Below, piece after piece: positions 33,401 through 43,909 of a stretch of DNA of 64,000 bases. The stretch covers positions 1 to 64,000 of the forward strand of contig JAGFNK010000239.1 of the NCBI GenBank assembly GCA_025769875.1. Reading direction: 5' to 3'. The notes below the pieces were generated by a model. The model searched no databases. It was given only the letters and a program-made list of their open reading frames with translations, and was not told the origin of the DNA. Every line of letters starts with the position of its first letter. The first letter of the stretch is position 1. The position numbers and the translations under genes were made by a program. The DNA is from Russula earlei. Lineage: Eukaryota; Basidiomycota; Agaricomycetes; Russulales; Russulaceae.

Positions 33401-34157
33401 AGAACAATACCTACGAATATTTTGCAACCATCAAGCAGACAATTGGGCAGAACTAATTCCCTTTATGGAATTCGCACATAATGCCAGACAACACAGTGCT
33501 ACGAACAAACCCCCATTTGAAGTCTGGTATGGCTTTAACCCAACATTTGCTCCGCCCCTTGCCTTTACATCAAAGTTCCCTTCAATCCAAGAAAGACTAT
33601 CAAGACTAAACCAACTCAGAGAAGAAGTAGCTGCCTCCCTGAACCGAGCAACAGAAATCATGAAGCAATCAGGACCTCAAACCTCCACATTTCGTTTTAA
33701 AGAAGGGGATCAAGTATGGCTGGAAGCCACGAATCTACGAACGACTCACCCAAAAGCAAAACTAGCCCCTCGACGCTATGGGCCATTCAAAGTCACCACT
33801 GCCTATCCAGTAAACGTTCGCCTCGAACTACCAAAGTCTTGGAAGATACACCCAGTTTTTCACCACTCCCTGATTAAACCTTACAAAGAAACCATTGCCC
33901 ATGGTCCTAACTTTTCAAACCCGCCACCAATATTAGTCGAAGGTGAAGAACAATATGAAGTAGAGCAGATCCTAAACTCTCGGCTCTCCCCAAACCGCAA
34001 AGGAATCCAATACCTAGTTAAATGGAAAGGGTATACGGTCGCAGAAAATACTTGGGAACCAGCATCTAACCTATCAAAAGCGCAATTACTTGTTAAAGAC
34101 TTCCATCGGAAATATCCGAAGGCGCTTAAGACAATTCCCACCAGGAGTAACCCCTAA
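30381..34157 (+). CDS. pol: pol polyprotein (PR-RT-RNaseH-IN-chromodomain)
   Basis: The frame is open from 30339 and is reached from gag by a -1 shift; numbering here counts from 30381. Aspartic protease active site DSG is at 78-80. RT has FFVEKKGGNLRPVQDYRALN near 352 and YLDD at 465-468. RNase H starts near 613 (CDASDFAVGA). Integrase zinc domain HH..CC is at about 835-880. Its core has Asp 905, Asp 965 and Glu 1001, a DD35E spacing. A C-terminal chromodomain (about 1192-1250; YEVEQILNSR, YLVKWKGY, NTWEPASN) would direct insertion to chromatin marks. No stop or missing catalytic residue is seen, so the enzyme set may be active. Confidence 0.96.
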   Translation: MERDTCRLDPPPKICSYGFLIGPPSAPRRDAVQISTIQREINYPKVFTKNIRSPSIALKVTLVGKTSGKEIGARALLDSGAEGMIIHERFAQRHHLHLRTMIKPLPAQNVDGTQNANGLIRFSTIQRLRIQAHTGATHDEQAEFLVTNIGDHDIILGTDWLRHHNPDIDWANDTITLRNCPRTCLTTHPSITIASASGTRNYQIQALTFPEEEEPEFTDIAALIFPDTEGPLNPCVDEQIHDAFSPITINIRAKSTTATKLASAETPPKTLDELIPAQFLKWRKVFDEQASQRLPAHQPWDHAINLKPGIARRDSGIYRLTPKELQALKEYLDEHLKRGTIRPSKAAIASPFFFVEKKGGNLRPVQDYRALNTATVKDAYPLPLIPELIDKLQGAQYFTKFDVRWGYNNIRLREGDEHLAAFKTPLGLFEPLIMTFGLCNAPATFQRFMNTILAKYIATERVVVYLDDILIMAQTLNELDDWTHKVLKTLQDHDLYLKPEKCAFRQTSISYLGINISQGRISMDQDKLIGITKWPTPTNVTEVQAFLGFCNFYRRFIHQYSRIARPLFNLTKKENPFKWEDDEEQAFQKLIQAFTTAPILMLPNHTKPFRLICDASDFAVGAILEQPDEFNRYHPVAYFSKSLDPAQRNYMIYDKELLAIVLSLWHFRHYLEGATHPIDLWTDHNNLTYFMTKQKLTRRQARWALLLSNFDFTITHHPGTMNKADGLSRRPDFKEGIQNENDGKVLLDDKFFKIRATRTSATEPIGDQELRQQLRSSKDYDPEVSNALAIIIKNGPRRLSKGLQDWNLEDGLILFKGKVYIPNNDTLRKKILKLHHDSLATGHPGQWKTYELISRNYWWPGMLTYVKSYVDGCAICQSTKNRPKTETPLVPITPAGEVWKSITMDFITDLPISQGFDSLLVVVDRFSKAIIITPCHKTITADETATLIMNNVWRRIGLPTQIISDRGPQFAAKVTQELWKKLNVKVSLSTAYHPQTDGETERVNQELEQYLRIFCNHQADNWAELIPFMEFAHNARQHSATNKPPFEVWYGFNPTFAPPLAFTSKFPSIQERLSRLNQLREEVAASLNRATEIMKQSGPQTSTFRFKEGDQVWLEATNLRTTHPKAKLAPRRYGPFKVTTAYPVNVRLELPKSWKIHPVFHHSLIKPYKETIAHGPNFSNPPPILVEGEEQYEVEQILNSRLSPNRKGIQYLVKWKGYTVAENTWEPASNLSKAQLLVKDFHRKYPKALKTIPTRSNP
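30433..30441 (+). promoter_or_regulatory. putative -1 frameshift site at gag stop
   Basis: Gag reads GAT TTT TAA. Slipping one base back gives TTT TTA in the pol frame. Five T residues make re-pairing of the Phe tRNA perfect. The same design is at 3196-3205 on the other strand. Confidence 0.6.
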
Positions 34158-34390
34158 ACCAACAACTCTCATCATGACCTCTGTCGATGATTACCTTTAT
34201 CCTTGTTACCAACATACTTTTCAGAGAACTCCTGCGATCACATGCACTCAATCGACCACAGCTATCCCCAAAGCAATCCATAGGACAAGGGAGAACTCCT
34301 CACGAACCAACAGACTTCGACTCTTCATATGCAAACTACTTCACCTTCCAAAGAAACAAATTCCTACTGTTGCAGGAGCAACAAGTCTAT

Positions 34391-34404
34391 AAAGAGGGGA
34401 TGAA
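34391..34404 (+). other. polypurine tract
   Basis: AAAGAGGGGATGAA immediately before the 3' LTR start, the expected primer for plus-strand synthesis. Confidence 0.75.
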
Positions 34405-36067
34405 TGTTACGAACCAAGGCCAAGTCCTGGCCAAGGATTGTGTCAAGACACGTACTGCTGATCCGTGTGGACTCAGGAGCAGGTGGGCAAGGGTCGGAAC
34501 AGATGGTACGCGGCGTAGGCAGCGTTGAACAAGAGGACGAGCCAAATGACTAAGATGTACCAGATGGGGACTGGTACGTGTAACTGGAGGCAAAGGCGAA
34601 GGTTAGAAGCCAGTGCAACGAAGGGGCTTTAAACAAGGCGGTCGTAGAAGAGTACCTTGGAAGCGAGGGGAGTCTTTAAACTGAGCGGTCGCAGGGGAGT
34701 ACCCAGGAAGATGAGAGTATCACAAATGGACAGTCTGACGACTGCCATGCTTCATTGGGGCTTATATACAGTGTACAGGGTCGATTACAAAGCACTGGGA
34801 CTATTCTAGACTCTTTGGTACCATCCAGTAGGACTACAGAGGCATAAACTTGCTTATGCCAAGTTTCAGGCTTACTGAGCGCATTACTGATCATTGTGGA
34901 GCGATGACATCATTATGATGTCACTGTGGGGCGCTTAGCGAGCCTATGAGGTCACTGTGGAGTCGCTCAGTCAGCCATGATGTCATTGGAGCCTTGATGA
35001 CGTCAGATGATTTATGCAACAGTTTCTAAGAGTTTGTGCCGCTGTTTCGGGTCCATGGTGGCTGGGTGGCCATGTGGCTGCCACGCGATGATTACCCGAT
35101 TAGGAAACCGGTGCCTGGTCGTGTTAGAGTGCTTTTGCAATAGGGATATCTTGTACCACAGGAGGGATAGCCCAGAAAATGGAAGGGAGTCGGCAATGCA
35201 AAGTGAGAGAGGTCTTTCTTGAGTAAAATAGGACAATCCTTGGCCAGGACTTGGCCTTGGTTCGTAACAGATTGTCCTATTTTACTCAAGAAAGACCTCT
35301 CTCACTTTGCATTGCCGACTCCCTTCTATTTTCTGGGCTATCCCTCCTGTGGTACAAGATATTCCTATTGCAAAAGCACTCTAACACGACCAGGCACCGG
35401 TTTCCTAATCGGGTAATCATCGCGTGGCAGCCACATGGCCACCCAGCCACCATGGACCCGAAACAGCGGCACAAACTCTTAGAAACTGTTGCATAAATCA
35501 TCTGACGTCATCAAGGCTCCAATGACATCATGGCTGACTGAGCGACTCCACAGTGACCTCATAGGCTCGCTAAGCGCCCCACAGTGACATCATAATGATG
35601 TCATCGCTCCACAATGATCAGTAATGCGCTCAGTAAGCCTGAAACTTGGCATAAGCAAGTTTATGCCTCTGTAGTCCTATTGGATGGTACCAAAGAGTCT
35701 AGAATAGTCCCAGTGCTTTGTAATCGACCCTGTACACTGTATATAAGCCCCAATGAAGCATGGCAGTCGTCAGACTGTCCATTTGTGATACTCTCATCTT
35801 CCTGGGTACTCCCCTGCGACCGCTCAGTTTAAAGACTCCCCTCGCTTCCAAGGTACTCTTCTACGACCGCCTTGTTTAAAGCCCCTTCGTTGCACTGGCT
35901 TCTAACCTTCGCCTTTGCCTCCAGTTACACGTACCAGTCCCCATCTGGTACATCTTAGTCATTTGACTCGTCCTCTTGTTCAACGCTGCCTACGCCGCGT
36001 ACCATCTGTTCCGACCCTTGCCCACCTGCTCCTGAGTCCACACGGATCAGCAGTACGTGTCTTGACA
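34405..36067 (+). repeat. 3' LTR of chromovirus, split by a reversed LTR
   Basis: First 36 bp at 34405-34440, remainder 35275-36067 (829 bp in total). Its R-U5 end (ccacacggatcagcag) matches the nested copy rather than the 5' LTR. Confidence 0.93.
34441..35269 (-). repeat. solo LTR, family 2, GATTG duplication
   Basis: 829 bp reversed copy inserted 36 bp into the 3' LTR. GATTG flanks both sides (34436-34440, 35270-35274). Together with the host LTR it forms a near-perfect inverted repeat of about 800 bp centred on 35270. Confidence 0.96.
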
Positions 36068-36091
36068 GCTTAGACATTAACAAGGGGGTGA

Positions 36092-36586
36092 TGTCACAAG
36101 TACCGGCTCATCAGACCGGACAGGCAACTGGACAAGCCTACCCAGACAGGCCTCATGATTCCCACGCGTTCTCATGACTCATTCGCCTTGCATGTACCAC
36201 CACCTTCCAGCATGTCCCAGTCTCGACCATCTCGTTGTTACCTCATGTCTACTATTTGATATAGGACAATACTGTCTATATAAACCTGTCAGTAAGAGAG
36301 AACAAGCCCTAAGCTTGTTCTCCTGTGAAATATCACTGGACTTCGAACTTCAGGACTTGTAGGCTTGCAAGACATCAAGCATATCGTCTGAAATCTTCTC
36401 TGCTCATAAGCCTTCTCAAACGCGAAGACTTATTTGTAGTTTCCCTTCTCTGCAGAACATATTTGCCTTGGCAATATTGTCTCCGAGATCCCCGAAACTC
36501 GTGTAGACTTAGTGTCTTGCTCGACTCACTGTGTTCATCTCGCGCATGAACCGATTTGTCAACAACACCACCCCCAGTCGGTGACA
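36092..36586 (+). repeat. LTR, family 5 (495 bp)
   Basis: Starts TGTCACAAG and ends CGGTGACA. It is preceded by a purine tract (caagggggtga, 36081-36091). TATA-like tctatataaacc near 36275. Flanks GGTGA and ATGAT do not match, so it is probably the 3' LTR of an element whose body was to the left and is now replaced by the chromovirus. Confidence 0.72.
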
Positions 36587-37224
36587 ATGATTGTCTTCAT
36601 ATAACCAGGGTTCTGCAAGATTTCTGTGATTGATGATAGATGCTCTGTCAAACTTTCCTCAGTAACAATGATCTTGGGTGTCATAGTTTAGGCTTTTGAA
36701 TACTAGTGGAACTTGATCTTCTTCTTGTTCAGTAAGATTTCTTCTAGTACTCATAGGCTTAGACAATGGTTATAGTCCAATGGCCATTGTTCCAGGGATA
36801 TGCTATAATGTAGGCTGGTCTCAGTCAAATAGTATCTGGTCTTCCTTGATGTTTTCTTAAATGGATTCAGGAGTATTCTTTGGTGATACTGCTTTGCACT
36901 AGAACTACTCAGGTTTTCCACTGATATCCTTCAAATTCTGCTGGAGAGATGGCAAAGTCATTTATTTCTTTGATGGGGTGTTGATAAACAACAAAGTGCA
37001 TAAGTCATTGATGCCAAGCCTGGGTACAGTAACTTCTGAATCCAAGTAGTTCTCTTTTTGAACACATAGGTAAATTTAGAGCTAAGAAAGATTGTTCTGG
37101 TAAGTAGCAATGTAAATCAGTATTCATAATATCAATACTATCAGGGGACTCAACAAGAGGTGATGCAAAGGGTTGGGGAGGTATGACAGGTGTAGGAATG
37201 CAATTGGTAAACAAAGGTATGTAG
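36587..37224 (-). pseudogene. relic related to the chromovirus: leader ORF 3 and gag start
   Basis: Minus strand. 37214-37005 encodes a segment matching leader ORF 3 (LHCYLPEQSFLALNLP). Further down, a gag start at about 36743 reads MSTRRNLTEQEEDQ and YDTQDHCY-GKF, where a TGA stands at the arginine codon of the intact gag. The spacing and order match 28440-29100, so leader ORF 3 belongs to the family and is not a chance passenger. Leader ORFs 1 and 2 are absent: the LTR relic joins directly at 37225. Truncated at 36586 by a family 5 LTR. Confidence 0.8.
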
Positions 37225-37507
37225 TGTCAGGACTCACTGTTGAACAATCCAGTTCAAGAGCTAGTTAAGAGTTTGGAGATGAGTTGACTAAGTTCTAGGA
37301 CAAAGTTGGCAAATAGCATGGTCCAAACAAGTAACAAGTACCAGAGGTGAACTGGTACTGGTTGTGAGAGATGATCACAGAAGGAGAGAGCCAGAGTGTA
37401 CTAGATAAGGCAGTCCTAAAGGAGCACCTTTGGTAGTGGAGTGCCACAAATCAAATGGACAGTCTGAAGACTGTCCACTACTTTATTGAGCACTTATATA
37501 TAGTGCT
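37225..37507 (-). repeat. LTR relic of the chromovirus relative
   Basis: Ends GAGTCCTGACA on the minus strand at 37225, with a TATA-like tatatataag near 37495. The same LTR type forms the palindrome at 42563-43290. U3 beyond 37507 is lost or diverged. Confidence 0.6.
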
Positions 37508-39665
37508 TCAAAGTCCAGTCAAGTCCAGTTTTTCCCATGATTTTGGTGTGACTGTGACCGTGACTGGCTGCTGGTTTGCCCAATCCTCAAAAAACCAGAC
37601 CAGACTGCACATGACCAGTTACATGCGGTCATTTGCAGTCGATTGACCAGTTCAGACCAGTCCCAACCAAAACTGGAGGATGACTGGTTGAAACCAGTTC
37701 TTGACCCAGGAACAGCCACACTCGCCTTGCCTTTCCCTTGCATCATCATTGCCACCATGCTGCCACTTCCCTCTCTCTCATGTTGCCACCACTTTCCACC
37801 ACCACCCTCATTGCATGCACTGTAAGGTGGGTTCCCACTGGCTTGGGAATCATGCAGTGCACTACTTTCATGTGCTCCCTCCCTCCATGCATGCTGGGCA
37901 AATGCTGACACACAAATCCATGATGACACAACTGAGCTTCCCATGTGCACAAAATTTGTGTGTTAAGTTGTACTTTTTTTTTTCTCTCTCATCTGGCCAA
38001 TCCCTAGACTTGAGACCCTGATGGCACGCAACCTGTCTTGTCCCACAAGCGCAACTTTCATGCCTTGAGCCATGTGCATTTTCTTTTTCTCTTTCTTTCA
38101 TTTTCACATCTTTCTGATTCATTCCACTTTGCAGGCTGCATTTTCATTCATACCACACCCACCCACTCGTGTGCCACAGCCTATGTTTGCCATCACCACC
38201 ATGCCTCCTCCCTCACCTCATCTCACTCCATCACCACCTCTGCCTGGCATGCACACACAACGTGTCTTTTCCCACATGCATGATTTTCACACATTGAGCC
38301 ATGTGCATTTTTTTCTTTCTTTCTTTCATTTTTATGGCTTTCTGATTCATTCCACTTTGCAGGCTGTTTTCACATGCTCATGTTCATTCCACAGCACCCA
38401 CCCACTCGTGCGCCACAGCCCATCACTACCATGCCTCTTCCCTCACCTTGTCTCACCTTGTCTCCACCTCTGCCTTGAACACACACACAGAACATCTAGG
38501 TATAGGAAGAGGTTCACACTATGACAGGTTATGACCAGTCATCTGGTCTGGTCTAAGGTGAATCATGGCTGGTCACGGAATCAGGTGCGGGACCACAACG
38601 GACAAAGCAACGTGATGCTCCATTCCTTCCATCCTTCACTACCAACTGCACGCTCATGCTACCACCTCGCACCTGATGTTAAGACCTCGACTGCATCGCC
38701 CACCCCTCACCACTGACCACATGCCCACGCCACACCCCAGCTCACGTGATGTGTTTGCATCTCAAGCCTTTCACCCACTGAAGCCCATCATGTTCATCAT
38801 GTTGCCGCCATCAATTGGCATTGCCACCATGTTCTGCACACGTTCAAGACATGCCCTCTCTCATTCAGCCTTCTTTGTGGCCTTCTTCTCTGTGCGCATG
38901 GCCAGCTCCTTGTCTTGGATTTCAGCAAGCCACTTGTCAAAGTCAACCACTTTTGCTTGAGACACTTCCTTAGTCTGCACATGGAGGGAGGCGATTTCAG
39001 CACAGACCTGCTTGAGGGTAGACCATTCCAACCACATTGTCTGTCTGAGTGCACACAGATCTGTTCATGTCATTCATTCCTCACCACACCCTCAACTGCC
39101 TCACCCAGTCCCGATCCTCTGATTCCCTTTCACCATTCCATTTCCTTTATTATCTTCTACTCTTTGTACTTCCCTCATGTATATAAAAACCCTTAGCTTC
39201 TCTGTGGTAAAGAGAGAGAAGAATAAGATCCCCTTTCCTTTGACATCTGCCTCTGCTTGAATGAAGAACTTCAAACAACCAAGTGTGTGATACCAGCTCC
39301 TCTCTCCCCTTGCTCCCACCTCTGGTTCCTCAGTTGATGTCCACTTAATGGTCCAACAACCCTGCTCTTTCACATTTGTGCATCTCCAGACACACCACAC
39401 TGGTGGTCTAGAGCTTGCCTAAAGCTGTGACCACAGTCCTCAAACCCATGAAATCTTGACAGAAATCCCAGGCACACCAGGCACACCAGTCTTAACCAGT
39501 CTTGACCAGTCTTGACCAGTTTTTATCTTGCTTGAAAGTTGATGTGACTGTGACTGGACATTCTACAATCCGGTTTGACCTTGACTGAAAGTTCATTCAT
39601 GATCAGTCAGGTCAGGTTCAGTCAAGCAGTTTTTTGCAGTCAATGTGACCTGACCTGAAAGCACT
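37508..39665. repeat. region with clustered CCAGTC/GACTGG motifs at both ends
   Basis: Dense short motifs of the type gaccagtc, gactgtgac and ggtcaggt occupy 37508-37720, 38520-38560 and 39450-39665. They suggest subterminal binding sites of a non-autonomous DNA element of about 2.1 kb. No clean terminal inverted repeat or target duplication was found. A minus-strand stretch at about 39040-38810 reads a coiled-coil-like segment (VVDFDKWLAEIQDKELAM) with a TGA. Confidence 0.35.
38068..38470 (+). repeat. two-copy direct repeat, 228 bp spacing
   Basis: gagccatgtgcattt recurs at 38068 and 38296, followed in both copies by a pyrimidine-rich run, ctgattcattccactttgcag, and a His/Pro-codon-rich tail. 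Confidence 0.8.
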
Positions 39666-40905
39666 AAACACATGATGGGACATATGTCCCATGCACTGAT
39701 GCCAGATGTGGAGTGGTAATACACCTGATTGCATGTGGAGATAAGAAATCAATGTAGAATAGATTGTGCTCCAGGTATCCTTGTGTGATCTTCCAATCTT
39801 TGATGTAGATTTGATACCCCTTTTGAGTAAATGTGATGTGTCACCCCTTCCAGAGCAGTGCACTGACTGAGAAGTAATACATGTCGGCCTCCAGAACATG
39901 CATAACATCTGTGAGGGTCAATTGAATATCTCCATTTCCTCTGGGCAGTAGGATGGACACTGATCCAGTCTCAATCTGCTTGATGATTGCATGACCTCCA
40001 AGATTGACTGACTTGGAGGCCAGAGTGTAGGTGACGAAGTTGGTCCAGAGCAGACTAATATGATGGGTTGCTCCAGAATCAATCATCCAGCAGGATCTAG
40101 CTGCTGTGTAAAGGGAAATTTGAATCTCATTTTCATCATCTGAGACCTCCATAATAGTAGTGCTAGTCTCTACTATGTACATGTTGACCTTTCTGTTAGT
40201 TCCTGCACTGGTCTCCAACTCTTTCTTTGCCTTCTCCTTCTCCTCCTTTTTCTTTTTTCTGCACTCCAGAGACTTGTGTCCAAGTTTCTGACAATAATAG
40301 CATTTTATTTTGGGCTTGTCTTTGTCCTTTTTGACTGGAGCGACTTTGTTAAGAGATGCAGAGGAACCAGCCTGGCAACTTTCCTCATTGAGGATCCAAT
40401 CTTGGATCATCTGGGGATTAAGATCAGCAGGATTGCCACCAGCTAAGATAGTTTGCGCTAGACCCAAGTAAGCTTCAGGTAAAGCTTGGAGAACAATAAG
40501 ACTGTAGAGGCCATCGGGAAAGATGTATTTGTTGTTTTGGAGATTGATTCCTGCATCATTTAATTTCTGTAGCTGTGGGATCATTGGACTTGTGTCATCC
40601 AAGGATGTGGCAGAGAGTGCAGTCCATGTGTTGAACACAGACATAGATCTGATGCCACTGCTGATGCATTTGAGTTCATCCCACTTGAGTTTGCAAGTAC
40701 TGAATTTGGAATCACTTATCTGGACTAGTATGTCTGGCTGAATATAAAGATCAAAGATGCCTTCTGGTGCCAGTTCTTCAGCATCCCAGTTGGCATTGCC
40801 AGAAGGTTTGGTGTCAGTTAAGTGACGATTGAAGCCATTCATTTTCATGATAGCTTCAAAGTGCTTCAACCAAAGTAGCCAATTAGCTGCACCCAAGATC
40901 TCCAT
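39618..40905 (-). pseudogene. Ty1/copia gag-protease relic
   Basis: Minus-strand frame 40905-39841 of 354 residues. The gag part (NWLLWLKHFEAIMKMNG to LQALPEAYLGLAQTIL) is typical of copia gag. A CCHC knuckle (CYYCQKLGHKSLEC) is near 40300-40260 and a protease site (WMIDSGATHHIS) near 40090-40050. The frame ends at 39841; a GAG-pre-integrase-like stretch follows in another frame to 39618. Integrase and RT are missing. A solo LTR sits 13 bp upstream of the ATG in the same orientation. Confidence 0.85.
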
Positions 40906-40918
40906 TGAGATCCCAGCA

Positions 40919-41800
40919 TGTCACGGTAACTAGCCGTGTCAGTTCACAAGCGGAAAACAAGTCAATGATAGAGAGGTGTTCAAGAAACAGGCTGGTTCCC
41001 GTGTATAATGAGTAAGGATCCCTGCAGCGGTCGAAGTGTTTTATGCTAAACAGGTTATGGCCAATAGACCCTTCCTAGTACGACTCAGTCCATTGAGAAG
41101 CTAGGGTAAGTTTGTAATGGGATAGACTAGGGCTGGTTCCACTAGCTATATGCATTCAAGTCCATCGGGGACCTTGAACAATGCAGAGAGAGTAGAGGAA
41201 GGTAGGTCTTAAAGGAGGAGAGCTCTTCTCAGGGGAGTGAAGAGAGACTCTTAGGGAAGGAAGGGAAAGGCGAAGAGTAGATGGTGGATGGTGTGTTGAG
41301 AGTTGATGAAATGGAGAGGTGTTTGTGGTTTAAGTTTGTGAGAGTGAAGTGGGTTGTAGGAGAATATGTTGGACAAGAGTTGGTTGGATTCTACAAGAGA
41401 CCAAGCTTAGGGCTTTGGTCACAAAGTACTGAGCTTATATATACAGGAGAAGTGCAGCAATAGCTGCGCTTTGACTGTGCTACTAGTATAGTAGGAGTCA
41501 TAATAAGTAGGAGTCATAGGAATGAGGCCATGAATGAGTCAGAACCAAGTAACTGTGCTGCACAGTAGGTGCGCAGCATTGCACAGTGGAAACTAAGAAG
41601 TGAATATAAATGAAAGAGAACCAAACAAAGGGAAAGTAACAGCAATCCAGTGTTACCTGGACGTGTATGGATCACATGATAACACAGAAGGGATCACAAG
41701 ATGTAAGAGATCATGAGACTAGTAAGTAAAGGGACGTATGAAAGCAAGCAGTCCATAGCAAAAAGGTAAGAGGTAAACGTAAAAGGAAAATGGTGTAACA
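40919..41800 (-). repeat. solo LTR, family 3, CAGCA duplication
   Basis: 882 bp minus-strand copy flanked by CAGCA at 40914-40918 and 41801-41805. The matching flanks show an insertion next to the copia gag, not the element's own LTR. Confidence 0.95.
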
Positions 41801-42562
41801 CAGCAGGTTGTATAAAGATAGGGGGGAGTGTCATTTGAAAATGTTAGGTAATAGGGTGAATTGCTGATTCAGACCAGCAGAGCAATTATAGCCAGATCAA
41901 TTAGAGATCAAATCAGTATCTTTGATGTGTGATGTAACTGCACGCACATCAATCCTTTGGCTCCAGGGACCAAGGGAGTAAGATGTCGTCTGATAACAGA
42001 GGTTTGTGGGGAAGGGAGGTGTTATAGGAATAAACATGTGTGGTGATCTCTGTGGACTTTAGATACAGGCAGGGTGCATAACCTGTTGAAGATGCGCAGT
42101 GTGTGTGATTAGATAGCAGCAGATGATAAGATCGCAGGCAGATCTATCAGACAATAGTTCAGTTTAGTTGATACAAAACTGATATTAACTATGTACCTAT
42201 CAGACAATAGCTACAACGTGTTATCAGTACAGAGCAATAAGATATCATAGACTAAGTACTCACTTCAGTTTAGTTGATACAAAACTGAAGTGATCTACGT
42301 GCTTTGTGGCATTCTTAAGTACCTCAGACTGCCACTAAGTGCAGTGCAGCTAACTACCATTATGGATCACTAAGTATGTCCAAGGATCAGTGGTAACTAG
42401 CTACCAATTGTCCAAAATCATCTAATCAATGTCTCTAATGCATACTGCAGCATATGAGCTGAAGCTGGTAATGCCCAGTCCAGGTGATCCAACATGTCAA
42501 CGCATCAGAGTTGTGATTGCATCACAATGCACCTGGGGCTCAGGCCAGTGCTGATCTCAACA
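41801..42562. other. no recognisable gene
   Basis: AT-rich spacer. A motif gtttagttgatacaaaactga occurs twice (near 42162 and 42268). No coding signal. Confidence 0.45.
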
Positions 42563-43290
42563 TTCTTACTCAGCAGCTTACTGAGCATGACTGAGCATGC
42601 TCAGTAAGCGTCCTCCAACTTCTTACTCATCCATCAATTGTGCTTGATAACAAGGTTATGACTTGTTCCCTATTTAGCAGTTCTCTTGTAGTATATAAGC
42701 ACTCAATAAAGTAGTGGACAGTCTTCAGACTGTCCATTTGAATTGCAGCACTCTATAACCAGGGGTACTCCTTTAGGACCACCCTATCTAGCATGTCCTG
42801 GCTCTCTCCCTTCATGATCATCTCTCACAGCTGATACCAGTTCCTCTCTGGTATCTGTTACTCGTTTGGACTATCCTCATCGCTGTCAAGACTCACTGTT
42901 GAACTATCCAGTTCAAGAGTGAGGGATAAGCTCGAAGATGAGTCAATAGATGTCCAAGATGGCATGGGCTAGAAGTAAAGTCCAAAGCAGCACCAAATAC
43001 CAGAGTGGTATGGTTACTGGTAGAGTCAAGCAGGTACACAGGGAAGAGGCCAGAATGGTCACAAGGGGATGGTCCTTAAAGGAGTATCCCAGGGATAGAG
43101 AGTGCTGTAAACAAATGGACAGTCTGAAGACTGTCCACTATCTTATTGAGCGCTTATATACTACAAGAGAACTGTCAAAATAGGGAACAAGTCATAACCT
43201 TGTTATCAAGCACAATAGATGGATGAGTAAGAAGTTGGAGTATGCTTACTGAGCATGCTCAGTCACACTCAGTAAGCTGCTGAGTAAGAA
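42563..43290. repeat. imperfect palindrome of two head-joined LTR copies
   Basis: Left arm about 42563-42883 (plus) and right arm 42884-43290 (minus) are inverted copies of the LTR type seen at 37225-37507. The right copy starts at its terminal TGTCAAG at 42884; the left copy lacks its last bases. Each arm has TATA-like sequence and ggacagtc-cagactgtcc. Confidence 0.8.
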
Positions 43291-43429
43291 GGCTTCTATT
43301 GATGAGTAAGAGCCTTTACTATCCACATGTTCACTGCTTTAGTGCATGTGCCAAGCACCTGATTCATTTGCTGTTAATTAGTTTAGGGCTGGTTATTTGA
43401 GGACTTGTAGCTTGGTTCAGGGAATAGTG

Positions 43430-43665
43430 TTGCCTATAAGGTTCCTTATATAGTTCTATTAGGGTCCTTAAAGTTGACCCTAATACTTCTATTAAGGTCC
43501 TTAGTATTGCTTTATAGATTGTTCTATAGTTATTAGAGTTAGTCTAATAATGTGTTGTAGGGTCTTTAGTATTGTGTTAGTGCCTATTGTAGAGCACTTA
43601 GAGTCGTCCTAAAGGGCCCTTAGGGAGGCTATAATACTGTCCTTTATTGCTAAAAGGGTTGCCAT
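43430..43665. repeat. degenerate short repeats (ttagggtcctta type)
   Basis: Repeated variants of attagggtcctta, taatactg and ctattag. No coding signal. The stretch 43669-43908 includes the segment shared with 9895-10005. Confidence 0.55.
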
Positions 43666-43909
43666 TAAGTGGGGCTTGCTGTATGTCAATTGTGCCAAGA
43701 ATCACTTGCACAACAATGCGTGCGTGATATTGTGGACACCTCTACTCACCCCTTTTGTCCATGTGAACAGGGTGGCACCATAGAGGCTGGGTTTCCTCTC
43801 ATAAGGAAGGGTCCTTCAAGGGCCCTCTCCAGGAACTGGTTCATGACATTTGCCAACTTTGTCTTGGAACTCAGTCAACTTGTCTCCAAGCTTCTCCCTC
43901 ACTCTTGAA

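Larger units (their letters stand above)
25555..36067 (+). mobile_element. chromovirus-type Ty3/gypsy retrotransposon, nearly intact
   Basis: 5' LTR 25555-26384, long ATG-free leader with three frames, gag 28933-30441, pol to 34157, purine tract 34391-34404, 3' LTR 34405-34440 plus 35275-36067. A reversed solo LTR of the same family sits inside the 3' LTR. Gag and pol have no stop or frameshift apart from the normal gag/pol junction. The outside flanks (TTGCT and GCTTA) do not form a 5 bp duplication, and the two LTRs differ strongly in the R-U5 part, so the present ends may have been reshuffled by recombination. Confidence 0.93.

Noticed and set aside
40905..41800. LTR at 40919-41800 as the 5' LTR of the copia gag next to it
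   Set aside because: CAGCA on both sides shows a separate insertion; the same LTR family occurs elsewhere without this gag.
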